A DNA stretch of 64,000 nt, from assembly GCA_900772845.1 (NCBI GenBank), contig CAAGSD010000022.1:18701-82700 (forward strand), given 5' to 3'. The notes beneath the pieces were generated by a model. The model saw only the letters and a list, made by a program, of their open reading frames with translations. It was not told the DNA's origin and searched no databases. Source of the stretch: Lachnospiraceae bacterium (GTDB lineage: Bacteria > Bacillota > Clostridia > Lachnospirales > Lachnospiraceae). Position 1 is the first letter of the stretch, and each line of letters starts with the position of its first letter. Below, one piece after another: positions 25,767-34,588 of this stretch. Both the position numbers and the translations under genes were made by a program.

Positions 25767-27236
25767 GTGAAAAAGAAAGTAATAGCCATGCTGCTTACAA
25801 TAAGTGCGTTGTCTGTAACAGCCTGTGGAAAACAGGAAATAGTGACAGATATAGAAGAATCTACAATTACTACTGTGGAAACTGCGGAAACAGAAGCAGT
25901 CCGGGAAACGGAGAGTGATGTAGATACGGCACTGTCAGAACTTTTACCATGGCAGCCCCTTGCGTCCCTGAAAACACATGAAAAGCTTCGGACCGCTTTT
26001 GAAGAATTCATGGGAGTTACAGGAGAGACTGGCAGTAAAGTAGGAACCATTTACTATAATCCGGAGACAGAACAGGCAGAACAGAACGCAACGTTGTACA
26101 TGGCGACCCAAAATTCAGTAGTGTCTCCGTATCTGACGAATTTAAGACAAATACCACAATTTATGGAAATGGCAGCAGCGACTTACACTGACATAGAAGC
26201 TGAGGATATCAGTGCACCATATGCAGCCATCAATGCCTACTTTGAAGTGCTTCCGGATCAGACAGAGGGGCAGTTCGATGGGGATGCTGTGCTCAGTAGA
26301 GCACAGGCAATGACATTCCTGATGCGTGCGACTACTCCGGTCAATGAGGCGCAGAAACCGGAAGCCGATGTGGAGTTCACTGCAAAAGTTGGCGAATCGA
26401 AGTATACCGATTTTGCAGCTCCCATGGATCAATACAGCTACCTTAATACTTTAAATGGTTTAAATGAGCAGAGCTTTAATGATGTAATGACCAAGGGAGA
26501 ATTTCTTGTATCAGTTACGAATTATATTCATGACGATTATCTGAAAGGTATGGAAAAAAACGGTTATATAGATCTGTATTCAGATACTTCAGATGTAATC
26601 ATTTCAACAGTAGCTGATGGGGGGAATATCGCATATGAAGAAGCTGTCGCTGAGCCGGCGAAGGGTGTGCCCGGTGATATGTATGAGACCTTTAAATTAG
26701 CGATCAAGAATGGATATCTTACAGAAACAGATTTCAAAGATTGGAATGTGTCATTGACAAAAACGGATGCATTGGTACTGTTTATTGATATGGCCAATAA
26801 TTATTGGACGAATCACGGATCATGGTTGTATTCCCCCTATACAGACCCCTATGCAGATACAGACAACGGCTATGATGATGTAAATGAAATCCGGGCTTCC
26901 AAATGGGCAGATATCAATGGGGCCTGGGATGCAGAACATCAATATACATTATATGCAAAATCACAGGGTGCGGACTATACAGACGGCTGGTGCTGGGTGT
27001 ATGAGCATGGCAAGGCAGCAGGTGATCAGCCATCCTATGCAGTATATATGAAAGAAGGGGATCCGGAATATGGCAAAATATATCATGTGGGAGATATGAT
27101 GCCAACAGGATCACCACTTAGCGGTACCAACGATGAATGGGAGGCATTCATAGCTGAGGATATGATAAGACGAGCAAAGGAAGAAGGCTTAGAGGTTACA
27201 GAAGAAGATGGGGCTTATGTAATACATCTTGATTAA
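25767..27236 (+). CDS. Lipoprotein of unknown function with SLH-like segments
   Basis: A 489-residue putative lipoprotein starting with GTG (AAAGGAAAA eight bases upstream). The signal sequence ends in a lipobox SVTAC with Cys20, followed by a Thr/Glu-rich linker. Two stretches resemble parts of S-layer homology modules (DGDAVLSRAQAMTFLMRAT; FNDVMTKGEFLVSVTNYI), a loose match. The C-terminal half is rich in Tyr, Asp and Trp (WLYSPYTDPYADTDNGYDD..) and may be a carbohydrate- or calcium-binding surface domain. I do not recognise the family. It heads a run of three lipoproteins whose signal sequences are similar. Confidence 0.75.
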   Translation: MKKKVIAMLLTISALSVTACGKQEIVTDIEESTITTVETAETEAVRETESDVDTALSELLPWQPLASLKTHEKLRTAFEEFMGVTGETGSKVGTIYYNPETEQAEQNATLYMATQNSVVSPYLTNLRQIPQFMEMAAATYTDIEAEDISAPYAAINAYFEVLPDQTEGQFDGDAVLSRAQAMTFLMRATTPVNEAQKPEADVEFTAKVGESKYTDFAAPMDQYSYLNTLNGLNEQSFNDVMTKGEFLVSVTNYIHDDYLKGMEKNGYIDLYSDTSDVIISTVADGGNIAYEEAVAEPAKGVPGDMYETFKLAIKNGYLTETDFKDWNVSLTKTDALVLFIDMANNYWTNHGSWLYSPYTDPYADTDNGYDDVNEIRASKWADINGAWDAEHQYTLYAKSQGADYTDGWCWVYEHGKAAGDQPSYAVYMKEGDPEYGKIYHVGDMMPTGSPLSGTNDEWEAFIAEDMIRRAKEEGLEVTEEDGAYVIHLD

Positions 27237-27249
27237 ATATAAATAAATG

Positions 27250-27277
27250 GTAACTATTCAGAACCCCATTCGCAAAC
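27250..27277 (+). repeat. Remnant of structured repeat family 2
   Basis: GTAACTATTCAGAACC followed by CCATTCGCAAA matches the first 28 bases of the copies at 24117 and 30904. The rest of the element, including its right end, is absent; what follows to 27425 shows no other feature. Confidence 0.6.
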
Positions 27278-27425
27278 CCGGTAAATACAAGGAGAAAAGC
27301 ATCTCACCTACCAAGTGTCTACAACGCATTTCTAATTTTCCTACATCTTTATTAACCTGATATTCAATTTTATTGGTTTGTGCAATGTTCTAAATCCGTA
27401 AAAATTGTAGCAGATTGGAGTATTT

Positions 27426-28040
27426 ATGAAAAGAAAAATCATTTTATCATTGATAACAATAAGTGTTTTATCATTTGCTTCCTGTGGCAACAGCACTACC
27501 GAAGAACCAGAGACTACAGCGCCGGTAGAAACCACTGCGGAAGCCACCCCGGAGCCTACAGTAACACCTGAACCGACTGCTACTCCTAATGTAGAGACAG
27601 GAACAGTGGAAGAATCGACAGATAGCACTTCAAGTATTGATAGTACTGGTGTAGATTCAAAGATAGATGCCGGTGATTATATTGATCCCACCCCTGCACA
27701 GACAACGACTCCTAGTGATACAGCAGAGGTGCCGAAGGATATTTATGATCCAGCATCTACAGAACCAATGGAAAACAGATATCAGAAAGTGGAAGATGCT
27801 TATACATCTGGAAAGATTACAGAATCTCAGTATAGAGACTTGGTACTGAAAATTCTGAACGGTGATGGTAATAGTACATCCAGTAGCACCACAGGCAGTA
27901 CAGGTTCTTCCACCAGTGGAGACACCTACATCCCCGCCCACGGCAACCCCGGTACACCAATGAGCAATGAGGATACAGGTTACGAACATGCAAATGACAA
28001 CATAGATTATTCTGAGGATACCAATGTAACCATTAATTAG
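27426..28040 (+). CDS. Small lipoprotein, tandem paralogue 1
   Basis: A 204-residue putative lipoprotein. The signal sequence MKRKIILSLITISVLSFASC carries the lipobox at Cys20. It continues with a Thr/Pro/Glu-rich tether (ATPEPT-type repeats), Ser/Thr-rich regions, one short charged helical segment (YQKVEDAYTSGKITESQYRD, about 118-145) and a glycine/serine-rich tail. The first 60 residues are nearly the same as in the next gene; the remainder is different. The helical segment resembles short SHOCT-like motifs (G-x-I-T-x-x-x-Y/F), which is only a hint. The upstream ribosome site is weak (GGAG at 27416). Confidence 0.7.
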   Translation: MKRKIILSLITISVLSFASCGNSTTEEPETTAPVETTAEATPEPTVTPEPTATPNVETGTVEESTDSTSSIDSTGVDSKIDAGDYIDPTPAQTTTPSDTAEVPKDIYDPASTEPMENRYQKVEDAYTSGKITESQYRDLVLKILNGDGNSTSSSTTGSTGSSTSGDTYIPAHGNPGTPMSNEDTGYEHANDNIDYSEDTNVTIN

Positions 28041-28131
28041 TAAAAACGTAAGAAGAATGATTACTGAAAGCGATGCTGATATCATTTTACAGAACAAGAT
28101 ATATTTCATTTCTATGATGGGAGAAAATTAA

Positions 28132-28707
28132 ATGAAAAAGAAAATAGTATTATCATTGATAACAATATGCATTTTATCTTTTGCTTCCTGTGGCAATAAC
28201 ACTACAGAAACATCAGAGACTACAGTGACAGCAGAAACTACTGTGGAAGCCACCCCGGAGCCTACAGCAACACCCGAACCAACTGCTACACCAACACCTA
28301 CCCCTGATACAGAGAACTCCACCACTTCTGAATCACAGAGTAAATCAGAAATAAATGAGAATGATTCTCAGACTTCTGAGGGTGAAGCCATTGAGGAAGT
28401 GGTAGAGACACCTGCCCCTGATACCTCAAGTAACACCGGATATACACTGGATGAAGAATCAAAAGCATTCTTGAAGCAGATGGGTGCTACCGATGCAGAA
28501 TTAAATAATGTGAAATCTGATAAAGATTTAGATAATCTGATTAATAATTTGTCGAGTCGTTTGTACGGAAACGGTGGCGGAAGTAGTACCGCCGGAGGCA
28601 GTACCACCACAGGTGGTAGCAATTCTACCACAGACACTGGTGAGGATGTACTGGATCCTAGCATGGTGCCAGAATTAACACCTGGAACAGTAGGCGGTTA
28701 CATGTAA
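28132..28707 (+). CDS. Small lipoprotein, tandem paralogue 2
   Basis: A 191-residue putative lipoprotein with signal sequence MKKKIVLSLITICILSFASC, the same Thr/Pro/Glu tether as the preceding gene, then an acidic Ser/Thr region, a helical segment (about 103-143, AFLKQMGATDAELNNVKSDK) and a Gly/Ser/Thr-rich tail. GGGAGAAAATTAA precedes the ATG. The near-identical N-termini of the two genes indicate duplication followed by replacement or rapid change of the distal part. The function is unknown. A terminator follows. Confidence 0.7.
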   Translation: MKKKIVLSLITICILSFASCGNNTTETSETTVTAETTVEATPEPTATPEPTATPTPTPDTENSTTSESQSKSEINENDSQTSEGEAIEEVVETPAPDTSSNTGYTLDEESKAFLKQMGATDAELNNVKSDKDLDNLINNLSSRLYGNGGGSSTAGGSTTTGGSNSTTDTGEDVLDPSMVPELTPGTVGGYM

Positions 28708-28769
28708 TAAGACAAATGCTCCGGCATGCCACATGTAAAGTACAATTATATATTTCAAAATACTGAAAA

Positions 28770-28804
28770 AGCAAAAGGGAACGCAGCAATGTGTTCCCTT
28801 TTCA
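28770..28804 (+). terminator. Intrinsic terminator after the lipoprotein genes
   Basis: Stem AAAGGGAAC / GTTCCCTTTT around a CAGCAATG-type loop. Confidence 0.75.
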
Positions 28805-29504
28805 GTATCATAACTTCTATGTATGTAAAACATACATCTATATCTATCTAATATCAACAGTTGTAGTTATTAATGATTCTTTTACATAAATTCTTAATAC
28901 AGTTATACTCAATTTCATTCATACCGATATTATTACAGTAAATAAACCAGATAGTGATAATCACCAGAATATAAATATACACAGTTGTAATATTTCAAAT
29001 GGACATTCCCATTCCGAGGGATGTCCATTTTTTCTACATGTAAGTAAGAAGAAATAAAAAATAAATTTATTTTAACTGGAGGTTTCCTGCAGCATGATAT
29101 GCGCCCACGCACCGACAGACGCAGGCGTTGGAAGCGCAGGTGGGCGGAGCGGCGCGGAGCCACCGAGAACCAACGGCGCATTATTTTCTCAAAAAAAATA
29201 CGTCATTTTTCCAGATGCAGTTCTATTAGTAGAAGCAGAAAATTCCGCATTTTCATGCGTTTATTATAGATGCAACTATTAACCAAACCACTACAGAAAG
29301 GCAAAGATACTGCCAGATCAATCAAGGAAATCGCCGTGCTATTGAAAAACTGTCCTGCTAAAATAGAATCAGCTGTCTACAGTTGTCTACAACTGCATGC
29401 AGACACGAAAAGAAGCGCGAGACGGCGCACGAGGTCCGGGGGACCTCGGACTGCGCGGACCGGAGCGGAGCGTAGACATCGAACTTTCGAGCCCTGCCAG
29501 GGCT

Positions 29505-29545
29505 CGAAAAAAAGAACGATACCAAATCGGTATCGTTCTTTTTTC
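29505..29545 (-). terminator. Terminator of tRNA-Gly
   Basis: Stem AAGAACGATACC / GGTATCGTTCTT with a short loop and T-runs on both strands; it directly follows the tRNA 3' end on the minus strand. Confidence 0.85.
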
Positions 29546-29546
29546 A

Positions 29547-29618
<72 letters not shown>

Positions 29619-29638
29619 ATGTCTTACGGACAAGTTAT

Positions 29639-29667
29639 AATATACTATAGGGTTCCGGAAAAGTCAA
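29639..29667 (-). promoter_or_regulatory. Promoter of tRNA-Gly
   Basis: Minus strand TTGACT (29662-29667), 17-base spacer, TATATT (29639-29644), about 20 bases before the mature tRNA 5' end. Confidence 0.75.
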
Positions 29668-29707
29668 TAAGAAAAGTGTGCATCTTTTTTGCAAATTGCA
29701 TATACAA

Positions 29708-30787
29708 TTAGCGCAGCAGTATTCTGCGCAGCCATCCAGTGAATTTCCGCTCTATCAGGATCCAGCACAGATAAGCCAGAACAATGCTTATTACAACGCT
29801 TATGATCAGTCCGGCAACAGACAATGCAGATAGGGAAGAGAAGTCAAATACCACACGGTCCAGAAGCAGTACCGGATAATAGTGTACCAGATACAGGGAA
29901 TAGCTGATATTTCCCAACTGCACGAAAAAGCGGGGCATGGAAAGCTGCAGGCCTGCGAGAAAGGCAAGGACTAATAACAGCAGAGCCGGGAGCCCCCACT
30001 GGGGAAGCCTGCGGAACCCTATCACATTGATCCGGGGCGTAAAGTAAGCAAGCAGACAAAAGATTACCGGGATACATACGGCGGATATGAGACTTACTGT
30101 CTGCGAAACCGGATGAAGGGTATGCCTGCGATACAAATACCGCAGCAGATAGTAAACCAGAATACCAAAGAGAAATTCCAGCATGACTGGATCTCCGTAA
30201 AAAATAAGGATAGGAGAAAGCACACTACCTATTGGAGATTGCCAGGAGGAGATCACCGGAGCAAATATCTGTACCATTCCCACCAGAATCACCAGAAATG
30301 CACTGCAGATCAGACCGCGGTATTTCATGCTGATGTGAAAGGCAATGAAAAACAGCAGATAGAACAGCATTTCACAGTTGATGGTCCAGCCGATCCGTAC
30401 CAGAGGCTGGATCACTCCGCCGCCGATATCAAAAGGAATAAACAACAGGCTTTTGACCAGATAGGAAAAATCGTGTCTGGTCTGCTGGAACATGGAAGGA
30501 AACAATAACAGCAACAGATAGGTCCCAAGTGTCATCAGGTAGTAGAGCGGAAGAATCCGGATCAGACGTTTGCGGAAGAAATATTTGGTACTTTTTTCCG
30601 TGGTAAACATGATCATGAATCCGCTGATACAAAAAAAGATGTCCACACCGAAAGCACCGAAGTTCAGAAAACGGACATGTTGAAATACCACAAAAAGAGC
30701 AGCCAGACCGCGTAAAGCCTGGATGCTGTCAAAATGCAGATCATGAAACTCTTTATTAACTGTTATATTTTCCATAGAAATAACCAT
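29708..30787 (-). CDS. Acyltransferase family 3 membrane protein
   Basis: A 359-residue integral membrane O-acyltransferase of the OafA/YrhL group, with about ten helices. The N-terminal motif is FDSIQALRGLAALFVVFQHV, the histidine of which is catalytic in the family, and R-K-R-L-I-R-I-L-P-L-Y-Y is the conserved loop. The family transfers acetyl or other acyl groups to surface sugars or lipids. The start is either the ATG at 30787 or the in-frame ATG at 30775; AAAAAGG is too close to the first and a little far from the second. A TGT-TAGAAT extended -10 lies about 50 bases upstream. No glycan operon adjoins it. Confidence 0.88.
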   Translation of the reverse strand: MVISMENITVNKEFHDLHFDSIQALRGLAALFVVFQHVRFLNFGAFGVDIFFCISGFMIMFTTEKSTKYFFRKRLIRILPLYYLMTLGTYLLLLLFPSMFQQTRHDFSYLVKSLLFIPFDIGGGVIQPLVRIGWTINCEMLFYLLFFIAFHISMKYRGLICSAFLVILVGMVQIFAPVISSWQSPIGSVLSPILIFYGDPVMLEFLFGILVYYLLRYLYRRHTLHPVSQTVSLISAVCIPVIFCLLAYFTPRINVIGFRRLPQWGLPALLLLVLAFLAGLQLSMPRFFVQLGNISYSLYLVHYYPVLLLDRVVFDFSSLSALSVAGLIISVVISIVLAYLCWILIERKFTGWLRRILLR

Positions 30788-30903
30788 GCCTTTTTATACT
30801 AGCTTACGAAATACAACTCCATTCTAACATTTTTGCGGGAGATTGGGAAACATTTTATTTAGGAAAAAACTTGCGCACTGCGATATAAAATAATAAAATA
30901 ATA

Positions 30904-31056
30904 GTAACTATTCAGAACCACATTCGCAAAACCGCTCTTTCAGAGCTTACTTTTTGCTCATGTGGTTACTTCGCCATATAAATCATGTCAAATGTTCTTA
31001 CGAATGCAAGCATTTGACGTACATTTGACATGATTTGCATGGCTCTGAATAGTTAC
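30904..31056 (+). repeat. 153-bp structured repeat, family 2, copy 2
   Basis: Terminal inverted repeat GTAACTATTCAGA / TCTGAATAGTTAC. Inner stems are ACCACA/TGTGGT, GCTCT-TTC-AGAGC, ATCATGTCAAATGT/ACATTTGACATGAT and GAATGC-AA-GCATTT. Compared with copy 1 at 24117 the stems differ in sequence but stay paired, while the loops CATTCGCAAAA, TTTTGCTCA, TACTTCGCCA and TCTTACGAATGC are kept. It occupies most of the gap between the acyltransferase and the GGDEF gene. There is no reading frame. Confidence 0.78.
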
Positions 31057-31141
31057 AAATAATATAGATTATGCCCACCGGGCTGGGTACCGGAACCGGC
31101 GAACCGCAATTTGCGGAATTGGCAGAGAATAACAGGACGGT

Positions 31142-32764
31142 ATGGATATAGATATGAGCGCAACGAGACAGCAGATGTTAGAGACAGCAGAACGCCTGAA
31201 CCAGCAGATGGCAGACGGAATTCCTTTTACCTGGGAAGTTCTGGAGCAGGCACTTTCTTCTGTGACAGAACAGGATGATAAGGGAATTCACGGATGGATC
31301 TGCTATTTTGCTGCCTTTTATCAACTCACAATAGGGAATCAGGAGGGCTGTCTGCATTATCTGGATGAGAGTATCAGATGTCTTTTGGGAACGGATCAGG
31401 AGCATCATGTAGCCAGAGCGTACAATATGATCGGCATTGTGGCACATATGCAGAACAATCTGTCTCTGGCCATGGAACAGTACGACAAAGCATTGGATTA
31501 TACGGAAAAATACGATGATAAAATGGTACACAGCATTGTGCTGAGCAATATGTCGGATGCGTATTATCTCATAGGAGTCTATGACAGAGCGGTGCAATGT
31601 TATGCGGAGTGTATCCGTGAATTTGAACTGGCGGATGACCACAGCATCTACAGCAGGAACAATTTCCGGAAAATGTTGGCAGAGTATGGATGCTGTCTGC
31701 TGCATCTGCATATGGATGATGATGCGGAAAAGGTATTACGCAAATTGGAAGAGACCGGACAGAGTGAGGAGATCATCCATGAGACGAGACTGGGAGTCAA
31801 TGTATTTCTGGCATACCTGGCAGAGAGACATGGAGACCGGAAGAAGGCAGAAGAGCATGTACATACAGCGGTAACGGCATTAGAGGATATGGCACAGGTA
31901 TCTTCGGAATACGACAGTATCCAGAATTTGCTGCAATATGTGGAAAAGATCGGCAAACCGGAACAGATTGAGGAAGTATTGAACTGTCTGGAACCCAAGG
32001 CGGCCATTGAACAGAACAAGAGTCTTTTGCTGCAGCTGTTGTCGTTACGGATGCGTTATTGCAGTTCCAGAATGACTCCGGAAGAATTCACACAGAGCGC
32101 AGACACATTTTTCCACTTGAAAGACAGCTGGGAACTGACAGAAAACAGTCAGGTAATGTATATGATGGAGCTCAGAAAACGATTACAGACGGCAGAAGAG
32201 GAGCAGAAGGAACAGGAACGCAAGAGAAATCGTCTGTTGTATCAGGCAGACCATGACGAACTGACAGGACTCTATAATAAGAGAAGTCTGAATCGTTATC
32301 TGGAGGATGTGTTTGAAGACTGTCTTCTGAATGAGAAGGAACTGGGCATTCTCTTTCTGGACATTGACCATTTTAAGCAATTGAACGACCGATATGGGCA
32401 TGGAAAAGGAGACGAAGGCATCTGTGCGGTTGCAGAGGTGTTGAAAAAACACTTTGACGGGGATTATGTGGCACGTTACGGAGGAGATGAGTTCCTGGTA
32501 GTCATGGCAGGGCGTGATCCGGAATATGCAAGGCAGCATGCAGACTTGTTGTGTACTGGAGTACGGGAATGCCGGATTCCCAATGAAGATTCCGGTGTGG
32601 AACCGTGGCTTACCATATCTGTAGGAGGTGTCTGCGCCGTTCCCAAAGAGCCAAATCGTGTATGGGACTTTTTATCGGCGGCGGACAACACATTATATGA
32701 ACAGAAAAAGGAACAAAAAGGACAGGTACGCTTTTACCGGGGAGAGGGCAGGTATCTATCATAA
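31142..32764 (+). CDS. TPR-GGDEF protein, probable diguanylate cyclase
   Basis: A 540-residue soluble protein. The first 340 residues are helical repeats of TPR type (CYFAAFYQLTIGN.., ARAYNMIGIVAHMQNNLSLA, YDKALDYTEKY). A short coiled coil (TAEEEQKEQERKRNRL) leads to a GGDEF domain: DHDELTGLYNKRSLNRYL, FLDIDHFKQLNDRYGHGKGD, and the intact active-site motif GGDEF at residues 447-451, so cyclase activity (two GTP to cyclic di-GMP) is expected. No RxxD inhibitory site is seen ahead of it. The TPR part likely senses a protein partner. The ATG at 31142 has AGGACGGT upstream; a GC-rich 75-base leader with small hairpins precedes it. Confidence 0.93.
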   Translation: MDIDMSATRQQMLETAERLNQQMADGIPFTWEVLEQALSSVTEQDDKGIHGWICYFAAFYQLTIGNQEGCLHYLDESIRCLLGTDQEHHVARAYNMIGIVAHMQNNLSLAMEQYDKALDYTEKYDDKMVHSIVLSNMSDAYYLIGVYDRAVQCYAECIREFELADDHSIYSRNNFRKMLAEYGCCLLHLHMDDDAEKVLRKLEETGQSEEIIHETRLGVNVFLAYLAERHGDRKKAEEHVHTAVTALEDMAQVSSEYDSIQNLLQYVEKIGKPEQIEEVLNCLEPKAAIEQNKSLLLQLLSLRMRYCSSRMTPEEFTQSADTFFHLKDSWELTENSQVMYMMELRKRLQTAEEEQKEQERKRNRLLYQADHDELTGLYNKRSLNRYLEDVFEDCLLNEKELGILFLDIDHFKQLNDRYGHGKGDEGICAVAEVLKKHFDGDYVARYGGDEFLVVMAGRDPEYARQHADLLCTGVRECRIPNEDSGVEPWLTISVGGVCAVPKEPNRVWDFLSAADNTLYEQKKEQKGQVRFYRGEGRYLS

Positions 32765-32803
32765 AAAATAGTTATAAAATATAATTAAAGGAACTTTATT
32801 GAA

Positions 32804-34564
32804 ATGGATAATAAACAATATACTACCAGCGAACTTTTTCGCAGATTTGCACCTTATTTTAAAAAATACCGTTTTACCTTGTGGATGGATCTGTTCTGTG
32901 CGGCACTGACTACGGTCTGTGAACTGGTGCTGCCGCTGATCATGCGCTACATTACCAATGAAGGGCTGCGGGATCTGGCGTCCCTGTCGGTGAAGACTAT
33001 ACTTTCGCTGGGAGTTCTGTATTTCGGGCTTCGTATCGTGGATTGCATCGCCAGTTACTATATGGCCGATATGGGACACGTCATGGGCGCAAAGATTGAG
33101 ACGGACATGCGCAGAGATGCGTATAATCATTTGCAGAAGCTGTCAAATACTTATTATAACAATACTAAAGTCGGTCAGATCATGGGACGGATCACCAATG
33201 ACTTATTCGATGTGACGGAATTCGCCCATCATTGTCCGGAAGAATTTTTCATCGCAGGGATCAAGACGGTGATCTCTTTTATCATTCTGGCAAATATCAA
33301 TCTGCCGCTGACATTGATGATCTTTCTGTGCGTGCCGCTGATGTGCGGCGTGTGTATGATCCTGAATTTCCGGATGAGGAGTGCCTTCCGCAAGCAGCGG
33401 AACCAGATCGGAGAGCTGAATGCCCGGATCGAGGACAGTCTGCTGGGCCATAAGGTGGTCAAGGCATTTACCAATGAAGAGGTGGAAAATGTCAAGTTTG
33501 AGAAGGACAATGGCACTTTTCTGGATATTAAGAAGCTGACTTACCGCTACATGGCGGCATTCAATACCACAGTGAAGCTCTTTGATGGACTGATGTATCT
33601 GGTGGTATTGGTGGCAGGCGGCATCTTCATGGTAAATGGACGGATTGCAGCCGGTGATCTGGTGGCATATATGCTGTATGTGTCCACGCTGATCGCAACA
33701 ATCCGCCGTATTATTGAATTTGCCGAGCAGTTCCAGCGGGGAATGACCGGCATCGAGCGTTTTTTACAGATCATAGATGCGGATATTGAGATCTTCGATG
33801 AGCCGGATGCCATAGAGTTGAAGGAGCCGAAGGGAGAAATCTCTTTTGAAAAGGTAAGCTTTGAATACCCGGATGACCACAACAAGGTATTTACTGACCT
33901 GAACCTGCAGATCCATGCGGGAGAAAAGGTGGCCATCGTCGGACCTTCCGGTGGCGGTAAGACGACACTGTGCAATCTGATTCCGAGATTTTATGATGTT
34001 TCGGCAGGCAGGATTTTATTGGACGGTCAGGATATCAAGCATTTTACCTTAAAGAGCCTGCGGGGCAGCATCGGTATCGTGCAGCAGGATGTGTACCTGT
34101 TCTCCGGTACAATCTATGAAAATATTGTTTATGGACGTCCAGGGGCTTCTAAAGAAGACGTGATCAATGCGGCAAAACGTGCTGGGGCTCATGAATTCAT
34201 CATGGGGCTGAAGGACGGTTATGATACCTATGTGGGAGAGCGGGGCGTGAAGCTGTCCGGCGGACAGAAACAGCGGATCAGTATTGCCAGAGTATTTTTG
34301 AAGAATCCGCCCATCATCATTCTGGATGAGGCCACTTCCGCACTGGACAATGAGAGCGAGTTCGCTGTGGCGAAATCCCTGGGAGAATTGTCGGAGGGAC
34401 GTACTACTCTGACTATTGCCCACAGACTTTCCAGTATCCGCAATTCCGACAGGATCCTGGTGCTGACGGATGACGGCATCGTGGAGGAAGGCAATCACGA
34501 TCAGCTCATGGAACAAAAAGGGATCTATTATCAGTTCTACGAAACAGCCAATGCTTTGAAATAA
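32804..34564 (+). CDS. ABC exporter, homodimeric (MsbA/LmrA-like)
   Basis: A 586-residue full exporter half with six membrane helices (about 20-310) and a C-terminal ATPase. Walker A is GPSGGGKTT, the signature LSGGQKQRISIARVF, Walker B IIILDEATSALD with the catalytic Glu, and the switch His is in IAHRLSS. All catalytic motifs are intact and no partner half is adjacent, so it probably works as a homodimer, unlike the pair at 19903-23402. AAAGGAAC lies about nine bases before the ATG. The substrate is unknown. The beta-CASP hydrolase gene follows after 24 bases. Confidence 0.94.
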   Translation: MDNKQYTTSELFRRFAPYFKKYRFTLWMDLFCAALTTVCELVLPLIMRYITNEGLRDLASLSVKTILSLGVLYFGLRIVDCIASYYMADMGHVMGAKIETDMRRDAYNHLQKLSNTYYNNTKVGQIMGRITNDLFDVTEFAHHCPEEFFIAGIKTVISFIILANINLPLTLMIFLCVPLMCGVCMILNFRMRSAFRKQRNQIGELNARIEDSLLGHKVVKAFTNEEVENVKFEKDNGTFLDIKKLTYRYMAAFNTTVKLFDGLMYLVVLVAGGIFMVNGRIAAGDLVAYMLYVSTLIATIRRIIEFAEQFQRGMTGIERFLQIIDADIEIFDEPDAIELKEPKGEISFEKVSFEYPDDHNKVFTDLNLQIHAGEKVAIVGPSGGGKTTLCNLIPRFYDVSAGRILLDGQDIKHFTLKSLRGSIGIVQQDVYLFSGTIYENIVYGRPGASKEDVINAAKRAGAHEFIMGLKDGYDTYVGERGVKLSGGQKQRISIARVFLKNPPIIILDEATSALDNESEFAVAKSLGELSEGRTTLTIAHRLSSIRNSDRILVLTDDGIVEEGNHDQLMEQKGIYYQFYETANALK

Positions 34565-34588
34565 ACTAAGAAAACGGGAGGTAGATCT

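Larger units (their letters stand above)
28708..29546. other. Gene-free stretch with hairpins and two GC-rich islands
   Basis: About 840 bases without a supportable gene. After the terminator at 28770 comes AT-rich DNA, then a second terminator-like hairpin (AATGGACAT / ATGTCCATTTTTT, 28998-29035). Two GC-rich islands stand out: 29098-29190 (CGCCCAC/GTGGGCG stem and an outer ATGCGCC/GGCGCAT pair) and 29410-29500 (GAGGTCC/GGACCTC inside GCGCA/TGCGC). Both carry a GGAGCGG-like motif. The short open frames across the islands look like composition artefacts. Confidence 0.6.

Noticed and set aside
27236..28707. CRISPR array or tandem DNA repeat in the Thr/Pro-rich lipoprotein genes
   Set aside because: Short repeats are codon repeats of the TPEPT linker, not spaced direct repeats.
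29094..29282. Small ORF of 62 codons over the GC-rich island
   Set aside because: No ribosome site, composition explained by the island; no recognisable domain.
31065..31141. Cyclic di-GMP riboswitch before the GGDEF gene
   Set aside because: Too short, and the conserved core of class I or II was not found.
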